A stretch of 64,000 bases of DNA, taken from Homalodisca vitripennis. Its lineage: Eukaryota > Arthropoda > Insecta > Hemiptera > Cicadellidae. Positions 53,489 through 60,313 of the stretch are shown one piece after another (position 1 is the first letter of the stretch; each line of letters starts with the position of its first letter). A program made the position numbers and the translations under genes. The DNA is taken from assembly GCF_021130785.1 (NCBI RefSeq), contig NW_025778826.1:1-64000 (forward strand). The letters run 5' to 3'. Below the pieces are notes generated by a model. The model was given only the letters and a program-made list of their open reading frames with translations, did not search any database and had not been told where the DNA came from.

Positions 53489-53935
53489 AGGTGAATGTAA
53501 ATTTCAGCAAAAATCAGAAAGAAAAAATAAAATCCGCTTTTAAGAAGAAAATATCCGTTAGTATTCAATTTAAAATAGATCAACTAAAAAATGGCGAAGA
53601 TAAGATATTTTTAACAAATAGACAATACAATAAACTCGAAAAACATAAGAAAAACAATAAAGGGAACCAGAATAGAATTTTCTTATAATCAGTTGAAAGA
53701 ACTTAAAAATGGTGGACTTTTGAAAGATTTATTAGATTTTGGAGAAAATATTCCAGTTGTTAAAAATGTTGTTCCTTATGTTCGTAAAGCTGCTCCAATC
53801 GTTAAAAAGGATGTGATTCCTATTGTTCGAAACATTTTAAATTGGTTAGATAAAGAGTTGGAAGATGTTACAGGATCTGGATTAGATGAAAAAACTTTGA
53901 ATTACGTGAAATCAAACATTGAAAAAAAAATTTAA
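53485..53935 (+). pseudogene. small basic virion-associated protein (PX-like), one frameshift
   Basis: Starts in TATATAAATGG. The first 67 residues are Lys-rich with repeated FSKNQKEKIKSAF / QFKIDQLKNG / LTNRQYNKLEK blocks. After a frame change near 53690, 80 residues follow with LKNGGLLKDLL and an amphipathic VPYVRKAAPIVKKDVIPIVR segment that could touch membranes. The basic front and amphipathic back resemble the conserved Polinton small protein (PX) and adenovirus minor core or membrane-active proteins. Family assignment is by pattern, not alignment. Confidence 0.6.
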
Positions 53936-54350
53936 ACCTTTAACATTCGGGGAATTGAAAGAAATCTGCAAAAATATTAAACATTTTAGAGGAATCTTCA
54001 TGAGAGATACATTACCTGAAAAAGTTAAGAAATTTGAATGTGGAATTGTGAATTTAGACTCGATTATGGGAAGTGGAACACATTGGATTTGTTATTATAA
54101 AAATGATAAGAATGCATATTATTTTGATTCGTATGGAAGAATTGAGGACAAACCACCTATAGAATTGATTAAATATTTGAAAAAATCAAGCGTCTACTAC
54201 AATGATTCTCAGATTCAAGACTATAAAGATCCCCCAATTTGTGGTCATTTATGTGTTTTTGTTTTGAATGAACTGAGTAATGGTAAAGATTTTAAAGAAG
54301 TTGTTAACAAATTATTGCTTAATAAATATGGATTCACAAAATATTTTTGA
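53919..54350 (+). CDS. pro: adenain-like cysteine protease
   Basis: Processes capsid precursors in the adenovirus/Polinton lineage. Counting from the TTG at 53919: catalytic His55 in GTHW, Asp70 in YYFDS, oxyanion Gln100 and nucleophile Cys108 in CGHLC, in the right order and spacing. The true start is unclear: TTG at 53919 overlaps the end of the small basic protein by 17 bp, there is no TAAATGG, and the first in-frame ATG (54000) would cut off conserved residues. A frame error in the A9 run at 53922-53930, or read-through from the preceding gene, would explain this. Confidence 0.88.
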   Translation: MKKKFKPLTFGELKEICKNIKHFRGIFMRDTLPEKVKKFECGIVNLDSIMGSGTHWICYYKNDKNAYYFDSYGRIEDKPPIELIKYLKKSSVYYNDSQIQDYKDPPICGHLCVFVLNELSNGKDFKEVVNKLLLNKYGFTKYF

Positions 54351-55053
54351 CGTATTTGGAACACAAATTATTCAAAATGTAGATAATAGTTTGAATTTTG
54401 ATAGTTTGAGAAATGAGTTTGATAACAAGTTAGAAAATGTATTACAAAACCTTCCAGATTCAGATATGTTTGCTGTCGAGATTGAAGATTTTAAAGCAGA
54501 ATATGATAACAAACTTGCAAATTTCATGAGTTCAAATGAAGTTGCTGATAAAATAAAAACATTGGAAAAAGAAGTTGATGATGGTGTAAAAAAATTATTT
54601 ACCAATTTAATGTCTCATATCGAAAAAGCTGATGAAATTACTGAAGCAATCAAAGTTGAAAAGAATTATGTTAGTTTAGCTAATAAGAAAAGAATTGTCG
54701 GTGTTCGACCTGGTATTGACAAACATGATGTTGTTGTTAAAGAACAAATTTTAAAACCTCTAAAATTATCAGAAAACATCGATATTGTTGATTTACATGA
54801 TCCGAATGTTAAAAATGCCTTAGATTTTAAAGGAAAAAGAATTAGCGGTGTTAGTAAAGGAATTAATCCATTTGATGTTGTTGTAATGATTCAATTAGAA
54901 GATCCTATTAAAATGTTTAATGAACCAAAACAAAATTATGAGAATCATAAACAGCATGTTAAAGATTTTACAACAGAAGTCTATGACAAGTTAGAAGCCA
55001 GAAATAGAAGATCAGTAGACGATGTTGGTGAAATTAATGAAAAAACTTACTAA
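54328..55053 (+). CDS. probable trimeric fibre/spike protein with YadA-like repeats
   Basis: Start chosen at 54328 (AATAAATATGG, a weak form of the start motif), overlapping the protease 3' end by 23 bp; an upstream ATG-less extension is possible. About 241 residues. Long coiled-coil-like segments (residues about 20-110, heptads with Asn/Lys/Glu) surround two copies of a ~22-residue unit: KKRIVGVRPGIDKHDVVVKEQ (54685-54747) and GKRISGVSKGINPFDVVVMIQ (about 54832-54894), 49 codons apart. KRI..V..G....DVV..(E/I)Q is the pattern of trimeric stalk connectors in bacterial YadA-type adhesins and phage tail fibres. A receptor-binding fibre is inferred. Confidence 0.6.
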   Translation: MDSQNIFDVFGTQIIQNVDNSLNFDSLRNEFDNKLENVLQNLPDSDMFAVEIEDFKAEYDNKLANFMSSNEVADKIKTLEKEVDDGVKKLFTNLMSHIEKADEITEAIKVEKNYVSLANKKRIVGVRPGIDKHDVVVKEQILKPLKLSENIDIVDLHDPNVKNALDFKGKRISGVSKGINPFDVVVMIQLEDPIKMFNEPKQNYENHKQHVKDFTTEVYDKLEARNRRSVDDVGEINEKTY

Positions 55054-55237
55054 TTTTAAAGAGTCTTTTGATAAGTTTAGTTTAGATGCTACGAAAACTT
55101 TTGAGAATATTGGTCATAAATTTGTTGAATACAATGATTCTTATGCTGTCAAATTTCAAAAATTAGAAAAAAAACTTAATAATATGGAGGAAGATCTTAC
55201 TGAAATAGGTATTCGCGTAGGGTTTTATGCACGATAA
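55037..55237 (+). pseudogene. coiled-coil segment, probably shifted C-terminus of the fibre-like protein
   Basis: The frame overlaps the fibre gene end and runs 67 codons from the ATG at 55037, with heptad-like AVKFQKLEKKLNNMEEDL and a basic tail. It lacks the TAAATGG start that nearly every separate gene here has, which argues for a continuation by frameshift. A separate small gene is the alternative. Confidence 0.45.
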
Positions 55238-55238
55238 A

Positions 55239-55256
55239 TTTTCCCTAAATAAATGG
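55239..55256 (+). promoter_or_regulatory. start-site motif of 47-residue zinc protein
   Basis: TTTTCCCTAAATAAATGG. The motif supports a real start for this very short gene. Confidence 0.55.
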
Positions 55257-55396
55257 CGCTCATATATTGTGTGAGGTGTAAGGCAAAAACTGAAACAAAT
55301 GATATAAAATACTATGCAAATATCAATGGAGTTAAAAGAATTTCGGGAAAATGTGCTGAATGTAACTCAAAAAAGAGTCAATTTATAAAAACTTGA
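55253..55396 (+). CDS. 47-residue zinc-ribbon protein
   Basis: Intact 47-codon frame. Cys6 and Cys9 (YCVRC) pair with Cys34 and Cys37 (CAEC), followed by SKKSQFIKT. The same four-cysteine plan with a KS.FIK tail forms the N-terminus of the integrase gene (HCHKC...CSKC...KSKFIK), so the two are probably related (DUF5679-like). It has its own start motif and is followed 14 bp later by the next motif, so it is very likely a real gene despite its size. Role unknown; nucleic-acid binding is the simplest guess. Confidence 0.75.
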   Translation: MALIYCVRCKAKTETNDIKYYANINGVKRISGKCAECNSKKSQFIKT

Positions 55397-55424
55397 TTTT
55401 GAAATTTTTTCCTAATAAATAGAG

Positions 55425-55823
55425 ATGGCGGGACATTACAGTGCTTTCGATCTTTTTATCATGCAACACGAAAGAGATTTGAAAAAAGAACATTGGGATG
55501 ACATTTCTCAAAAATATGAATTATCCGAAGATATGATGAGATTATACGTAAACAAATTGAATTGGTATAACATTGCTAAATATCAAACTTTATCATCAGA
55601 GTTCATTCAAGAAAATATACATTATCAATTAAAAGATCATATGTCTGTTCTTTGTCTCTATCAACACTTGAGTATAAAGTTTTTGGATGAAAATAAAGAT
55701 ACAGTTGATTGGAACAATATTATAGATAGCGGTTACTATCCTGTGCAAATTTTATTAAAATATGTGACCGAGATCGCAAAATTTAAGGAAGAGAATCCTG
55801 AATATGACGAAGTAGATCATTAA
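55425..55823 (+). CDS. helical-repeat protein, unknown function
   Basis: 132 residues, intact. Contains ~25-residue units with W..I(S/A)..Y..LS..(F/M)(I/M), for example WDDISQKYELSEDMM, WYNIAKYQTLSSEFI and LYQHLSIKFL...DWNNI, a helical-hairpin repeat seen in many large-DNA-virus proteins. Probably a binding scaffold. The start motif is displaced: TTTTTTCCTAATAAATAG lies 8 bp before the ATG. It stands between the zinc-ribbon gene and the capsid gene. Confidence 0.65.
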   Translation: MAGHYSAFDLFIMQHERDLKKEHWDDISQKYELSEDMMRLYVNKLNWYNIAKYQTLSSEFIQENIHYQLKDHMSVLCLYQHLSIKFLDENKDTVDWNNIIDSGYYPVQILLKYVTEIAKFKEENPEYDEVDH

Positions 55824-55825
55824 AA

Positions 55826-55921
55826 ATGACTCTAATCTTTTTAATTATTTTACTAAAATTTATATCTTTTCTTATAAAAACGTACATTAGATCGATGAAA
55901 AAAATGATACATGATGTTTAA
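55826..55921 (+). CDS. possible 31-residue membrane peptide
   Basis: Short frame starting 2 bp after the previous stop: MTLIFLIILLKFISFLIKTY, then a basic end (IRSMKKM). One hydrophobic segment with a positively charged tail would suit a single-pass membrane peptide. There is no start motif, so it may be chance or translated by reinitiation. Confidence 0.3.
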   Translation: MTLIFLIILLKFISFLIKTYIRSMKKMIHDV

Positions 55922-55931
55922 AATTTCTAAA

Positions 55932-55949
55932 TTTTCTCTTATTAAATGG
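55932..55949 (+). promoter_or_regulatory. start-site motif of major capsid gene
   Basis: TTTTCTCTTATTAAATGG, ending in the capsid start codon. Confidence 0.6.
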
Positions 55950-57143
55950 CGGACTACAGAAAATATGCTAGTGATATTGAAAGGGCGGAGTTTAAAAATT
56001 TCTATCCAATTAGTAAACAACATTTGAATGAACCGAATAAAAGAACTGAGTTTAATATTGATTTTGGAGATAACTTTTGCTCGTCTAACTTCCAGTTTTA
56101 TATTTCTGGAACTTTAACAAAACAAGATGGTCAAGCATATCTTGGAACTGATAATGTTAGATTAATCGATAATTTTATACCGTTTTTATTTTCTAAGATT
56201 GAAGTAAGAAAACACAATAAATTGATAGAAGAAGTCGAAAACTGTGGCCAATTAAGCACAATTAAAGGAAACTATTTCGTATTCAAAAAGTGATGTTATT
56301 TCTCAAACTTCTAATGGCTTTGAATCAGATTTTAAATTTGGTGTTTTTGAAGCAGCTGGAAATTTATCTCATTTTGGATTAGGATTTTTTGAAAATGTTA
56401 CTATTCCGATCTATAAAGGAGGATTTTATCTAAGTTTTATAAGAGCAGAAGACGATGATGTGATTCTGAAGACTGCAACTGGAAATGTTATGCCTGTTGA
56501 TGGAAAAATAACAATTACAGATTTTTTTATTAGAGTTCCAATGATTGATTATAAAACCACGAGTAAAATTAGGTTGATTGATGAAATTACAAAAAGTCAA
56601 AACATTATGTTTAATTTTCTAGATTGGCAATGTATTGAACAAAAAGGTATTTCCGGAACAACTTATTCGTTCGATATTACAAATATTTATAGAAATATCT
56701 TCAATCCCAAGTTCGTTATCATTGGTTTTCAAAACAGGTAGACAGAATAATCAAGAAAAAAATCCTTCAAAGTTTGATAGTTTGGATGTAAAAAATATCA
56801 GAGTAAAATTGAACGGTTCTTATTATCCAGATGAATTACAAAACTTAAACATTTCAGGAGGTCTTTTCAGAATCATGTATCAGATGTATCAAGATTTTAA
56901 GAAAGTTTTACTGTAATAATAAGGAAATGTATTACAATCCTAAAGAATTTTTTAGCGAATAGACCTATTTATGTCATTGATACAACAAAGAGTATGACAA
57001 ATATTTCTGGTTCAAAGAACGATATAATTATCAATATGGATTTTCAAAAAGCTGTTACAAACTCGACATGTTATGTGGTTGTGGTTTCTGAGAAATTTTT
57101 AGCCTATGATGTGATTAAGAACGATATTAGAGAAATTCAGTAA
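55946..57143 (+). pseudogene. major capsid protein, double jelly-roll (frameshifted)
   Basis: About 399 codons, typical for Polinton capsids. The front (MADYRKYASDIERAEFKNFY, then FNIDFGDNF and LIDNFIPFLFSKIEVRKHN) is the first jelly-roll; FGVFEAAGNL..., IRAEDDDVI and ITITDFFIRVPMI begin the second; VKNIRVKLNGSYYP, then MYQMYQDF and a final SEKFLAYDVIKNDI segment complete it. Frame changes occur near 56285, 56720, 56910 and 56955. It forms the icosahedral shell in this lineage. Order and strand match protease-capsid neighbours in other Polintons. Confidence 0.9.
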
Positions 57144-57179
57144 AATTCACGTTATTTTCACTATTATTCATCGGATAAT

Positions 57180-57680
57180 TTTAAAACTTTACAGAATTGT
57201 TTAAAGACATTGATATAAGTATTCATTTTTAATTTCAAAAGAATATCTTAAAAAATGGGGATGATATTAACAAAAAACTATTCCAAGGTCATCTTAAGGG
57301 TTGGACCGGAAGTTATGATTTTAAAAAATACTTTAATATTTACTGATCCTATATACCAAATTTCAGCAAAAAAGCTCCAATAGTTCTCGAGATATAAGAG
57401 TTTTAAGATAAGGGATGATTGGGGTAGTTTTTGAAAATTTTGTTATTTTCATGAAATTTTAAGTTGAACTCGCTTGTTTTTGAAGTTTCAGATTTTTCTG
57501 ATAATTTTTTTAATTTTTTTATGAATATTAAGAAATAGGGGATGATTTCACCCTTATGGATAAGTTAAGTCGAAAGAGTTAAGTATTTACTATATGTGTA
57601 CCAAATTTCATTAAAATCGGTTGAGTGGTTTTTGAAATATAAAATTATTAATAAATTTGTAAACTAGCAATCCTAATTGA
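57180..57680 (+). repeat. insertion of an arthropod interspersed repeat inside the Polinton
   Basis: Non-coding, with two related sentences: ATACCAAATTTCAGCAAAAAAGCTCC...GAGATATAAGAG and GTACCAAATTTCATTAAAATCGG...GAAATATAAAA. The phrase ACCAAATTTCAT.AAAATCGGT is common in insect repeats. No Polinton gene is seen here. Confidence 0.45.
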
Positions 57681-57715
57681 ACAACTTATATAGCAGAGAT
57701 ATAGCTTATAACTTT

Positions 57716-58240
57716 CGAGACTCTCCGTAGCTCAGTTGGTAAGACGCTTGCCTTCAAAGCCTGAGGTTCTGGGTTCAAATCCCAGAGCTTCAGGCGCGCT
57801 TTTTATTGAGGAAGACATGGTTGTCGTTCAGTGGTTGGGGACAAGTCTTTACACGAGTGGCCATAGTGTAATGACTATAGAACAAGCCGAGTAATGACAA
57901 CTGTGGTTGGCGCGCCATTTGCTTCCTCACCTTTCCACTTCATTCCTTAATTCCTTCTCTTCCTTAATTCGTACATTCCTTCTCTTCCTTAATTCGTTCA
58001 TTACATTCATCATTCACATCATTCATTAATACAACATTACACTTACAAAAACACCCGACACAAATTCCCTAATTGTATCTCTCCATCAACTTCTACACAG
58101 TAGTTACCAAAGAAAAATGAGACTTGGGAACAAAAAAATTCCAGAGTCTAAGACCCGAATTACAGCTCCTAGCCATTAACTTGGTTGGACAGTAGCAGTG
58201 CAGGGCCAAGTCTCTAAACAATAGACACCGTAGAAGTTGA
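57716..58240 (+). mobile_element. tRNA-derived SINE-like insertion
   Basis: Pol III box A TAGCTCAGTTGG (57728-57739) and box B GGTTCAAATCC (57772-57782) sit in a tRNA-like head with a perfect T-arm (CTGGG/CCCAG). The anticodon stem does not pair well, so this is not a working tRNA. A TTCCTTAATTC / TTCATTCAT-rich stretch (57945-58030) and a palindromic tail follow: CAACTTCTAC/GTAGAAGTTG and GAGACTTGG/CCAAGTCTC in 58090-58240. I could not find a certain target duplication. Confidence 0.6.
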
Positions 58241-58317
58241 ATGTGATGTGATTCCCCATAGCGCAAACACGCACACTAACAACACTACACCAAAGACACA
58301 ATCATTCATTTTGTCTT

Positions 58318-58563
58318 TTACAATAATTGATGATGTTTCATATTATTCTCTTTCATTCCTTCTAAAACTTCAAAAATATACTCTTTCGCTGATGAAAAAT
58401 CTCGATTTCTTCCGGAATAATCTTTGTAATCGTACACATAATATCCTAAATAGTTGTACAATAGAATGAAATTATTTCTATTTATCTCTGTTGTAGAAAT
58501 GTAAACACAAACATTTGCGCTGAAAAATTTATATCTCGGCAGACTTAGTTCCATAATCTCCAT
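58318..58563 (-). CDS. small Polinton protein, unknown function
   Basis: 81 residues read leftward from the ATG at 58563, which lies in TTTATAAATGG. It is rich in Tyr, Asn and Ile (MEIMELSLPRYKFFSANVCV at the front). No domain recognised. Its 5' end faces the zinc-ribbon gene at 58588 with only 24 bp between the start codons, so the two share one short bidirectional control region. The motif and arrangement support a real gene. Confidence 0.6.
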   Translation of the reverse strand: MEIMELSLPRYKFFSANVCVYISTTEINRNNFILLYNYLGYYVYDYKDYSGRNRDFSSAKEYIFEVLEGMKENNMKHHQLL

Positions 58564-58593
58564 TTATAAAAAAATCTTTTTGTTTAAATGGAA
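58558..58593. promoter_or_regulatory. minimal bidirectional promoter with two opposed start motifs
   Basis: CCATTTATAAAA on one side and TTTGTTTAAATGG on the other, sharing the A/T-run between them. Two TAAATGG starts point in opposite directions across 24 bp. Confidence 0.6.
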
Positions 58594-59097
58594 GAGTATA
58601 ATGCCAACTGTTACAAGTGTTCTAATAGAGGAGAAATTATCGATAAAAGATATTTAGTTTGTAGAGGTTGTAATTTAATTTTGTTAGAAAGACCTAAACC
58701 TAAGAAATTTCGAAATAAATTAACACATTTGAATAACCTGCTTACAAAATTGCAATATGGAGACAAGAAGCAAACAAAATTTGTTACAGAATTTAGAAAA
58801 CAGAATAAAAATTTTTACTTATCTCTTGGAACCATTGACAAAATTATTTTCCTTTTCAAAGAATACATTAGGTTTGTAGGTATCGATACACACGTTTATT
58901 ATGAAAAGATATTACCTGTATTTTTTCATTATCTGGATGTTGAATTTGTTTATGATTTTGAACCAGAAATCCTCGATGATTTTATAGTACATTTGGAGAA
59001 ATTAAACGAAGAACCTCTTGAAAAGAATGCGGTTTTACTCACATTCTCCCCGACTTCTCGAGTGAAGGTTAGCGAATTTCATTTTTTCCGTCTTTAA
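58588..59097 (+). CDS. zinc-ribbon protein resembling late transcription factor VLTF3
   Basis: 169 residues, intact. An N-terminal ribbon has Cys8/Cys11 (CYKC) and Cys25/Cys28 (CRGC). A helical body follows with THLNNLLTKLQYG, a segment ending FLFKEYIRF, HVYYEKILPVFFHYL and FEPEILDDFIVHLEKL. Ribbon first, then a short-spaced H(L/F)N..L..(L/F)Q block, then YYE.I, then a C-terminal F.PE....F block, is the order I associate with VLTF3-like proteins of poxviruses and other large DNA viruses. That is a pattern match only; any ribbon-bearing DNA-binding protein is the alternative. It would fit the late-promoter-like motifs. Confidence 0.45.
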   Translation: MEEYNANCYKCSNRGEIIDKRYLVCRGCNLILLERPKPKKFRNKLTHLNNLLTKLQYGDKKQTKFVTEFRKQNKNFYLSLGTIDKIIFLFKEYIRFVGIDTHVYYEKILPVFFHYLDVEFVYDFEPEILDDFIVHLEKLNEEPLEKNAVLLTFSPTSRVKVSEFHFFRL

Positions 59098-59100
59098 ATT

Positions 59101-59116
59101 TTTTCTATTTAAATGG
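59101..59116 (+). promoter_or_regulatory. start-site motif of the right-most rightward gene
   Basis: TTTTCTATTTAAATGG, 3 bp after the previous stop; it differs from the polymerase motif at one base. Confidence 0.6.
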
Positions 59117-59419
59117 AGTTCTTGAAAGAGTTAAATGATATTGGAGAATGTAAGTTTAAAGAGTATAAGAAGTTAAATGAATTGGAAGAAAGGAAGAAAC
59201 ATAGAATCTTGAATTTGGAGAAAATGAAAGATAAATTCGGGTTTACAATAATTGCCGAGTTGGAAGATTGTAAAGTACACTTGCCGAACAGATTTTTGAC
59301 TGTTTTGGATGAAAAAAAAGATTAAAGAATTAAACAAAAATGAAAAATTACACTTGGTTGTTACTGGAAAGAAGACTATAAAAGATAAAGAAATTATAAC
59401 AATTAACTTTGTAGAATAA
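59113..59419 (+). pseudogene. small charged Polinton protein, C-terminus inside the TIR (one frameshift)
   Basis: Start in TTTTCTATTTAAATGG. 70 residues in the first frame (MEFLKELNDIGECKFKEYKK..., rich in Lys/Glu, ending VLDEKKD at 59325). A frame change at the A8 run near 59312-59319 lets the reading continue for about 33 codons to TAA at 59417-59419. Total about 102 residues. The second part lies wholly inside the right TIR and has a truncated mirror copy in the left TIR. No domain recognised. Converges with the TIR gene, stops 10 bp apart. Confidence 0.6.
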
Positions 59420-60313
59420 AGTCTTAACTCTAAAACTTGCAGTCCCTCCCCACGTCATAGTACTGTTTTGATAACCATAGTTGGTGTCTTTCTTCATAGG
59501 AATCACATGGAATATTATCTACAGTAATACCTTTTGTTTCACACAAAATGTGGCTATATTCTATAAGAAAAATTCTATAATGCTCTTTAATGAATTGTGT
59601 TGATAAATCTTGATACTCACAAAAATTCCTAAGAAATTCATCAATTAAGTCTTGATTATCTTGAAAGGACGTATAATATGGGAAAAAATGTCATAAAAAA
59701 ACGATGAAAACTCTCTGTTTGTTTATTTTTTACTTTCTTTTCAAATATCTTTCGTAATTATATTAAATATATAATCCCTTATTTTTTTCGTTTTTTGTGT
59801 GTACACGTGTGCAGTTTTTCGTTCTTTCTGCAAAAGACTCTACAAGTTCTTTTAATTCTGTTTCATTTAAAGACGGTATCAACTGTTGTTGAGAATAAAC
59901 CGGCAATTCACTGAATTCATCTTTGTTGCACTGTTTTAATGCTAGAAATTGTAGAGAGCTTGGTGAGTTCATGTTGTTTATTTAGTAGAAAAGTTTTTTA
60001 TTAAAGTATGTTTTTAGTAAAAATGTTTTAAATTGATTAAATTTTATTAAGATAAATCCTTTATTCGTAGCAGATTTGACATTTTACAAAAGCACAGCTT
60101 AAGAAAGTAGAAGCTCAGATTTGGTTTAATTTTTCATTCCACAGAGTAATGTACCGATCGCTTTTGGAGACGAACGACTGTAGATTCGGTTAATTTTTCA
60201 TTGAGATTTGCTGTGTTATTTCTCAGCTTCCTTTATGGTACATTGAACAGTATTTTACATTGCTTTTCGGTTGGCTCCGAAAGTGCGCCAGGAACCCCAT
60301 ATTACTATCTACT
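59321..60313 (-). repeat. right terminal inverted repeat of Polinton
   Basis: 993 bp, reverse complement of 42635-43629. Followed by the GTTAAC duplication (60314-60319). Confidence 0.95.
59430..59972 (-). pseudogene. TIR-encoded protein, right copy (frameshifted), unknown function
   Basis: Mirror copy of 42976-43520, starting at 59972. The base runs where its frame breaks have lengths different from the left copy (A5 for A4, A6 for A7, G3 for G4), so neither copy can be taken as the true reading. Confidence 0.55.

Larger units (their letters stand above)
42635..60313 (+). mobile_element. Polinton/Maverick (adintovirus-like) element, 17.7 kb
   Basis: Bounded by ~1 kb terminal inverted repeats that start AGTAGATAG and end CTATCTACT, the 5'-AG...CT-3' pattern usual for Polintons. 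GTTAAC lies just outside at 42629-42634 and 60314-60319: a 6 bp target duplication, the family's standard length. Core genes are all found: protein-primed DNA polymerase B, integrase, packaging ATPase, adenain-type protease, major and minor capsid proteins. Accessories include PLA2, BRO-type, zinc-binding and fibre-like proteins. Most genes run rightward; BRO, penton and one small gene run leftward. Nested non-Polinton repeats fill about 57180-58250. Many genes are frameshifted. Confidence 0.96.

Noticed and set aside
57716..57795. Functional tRNA gene
   Set aside because: Box A, box B and the T-arm are good, but the anticodon stem pairs at only about three of five positions and the acceptor stem is poor. 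Better seen as a SINE head.
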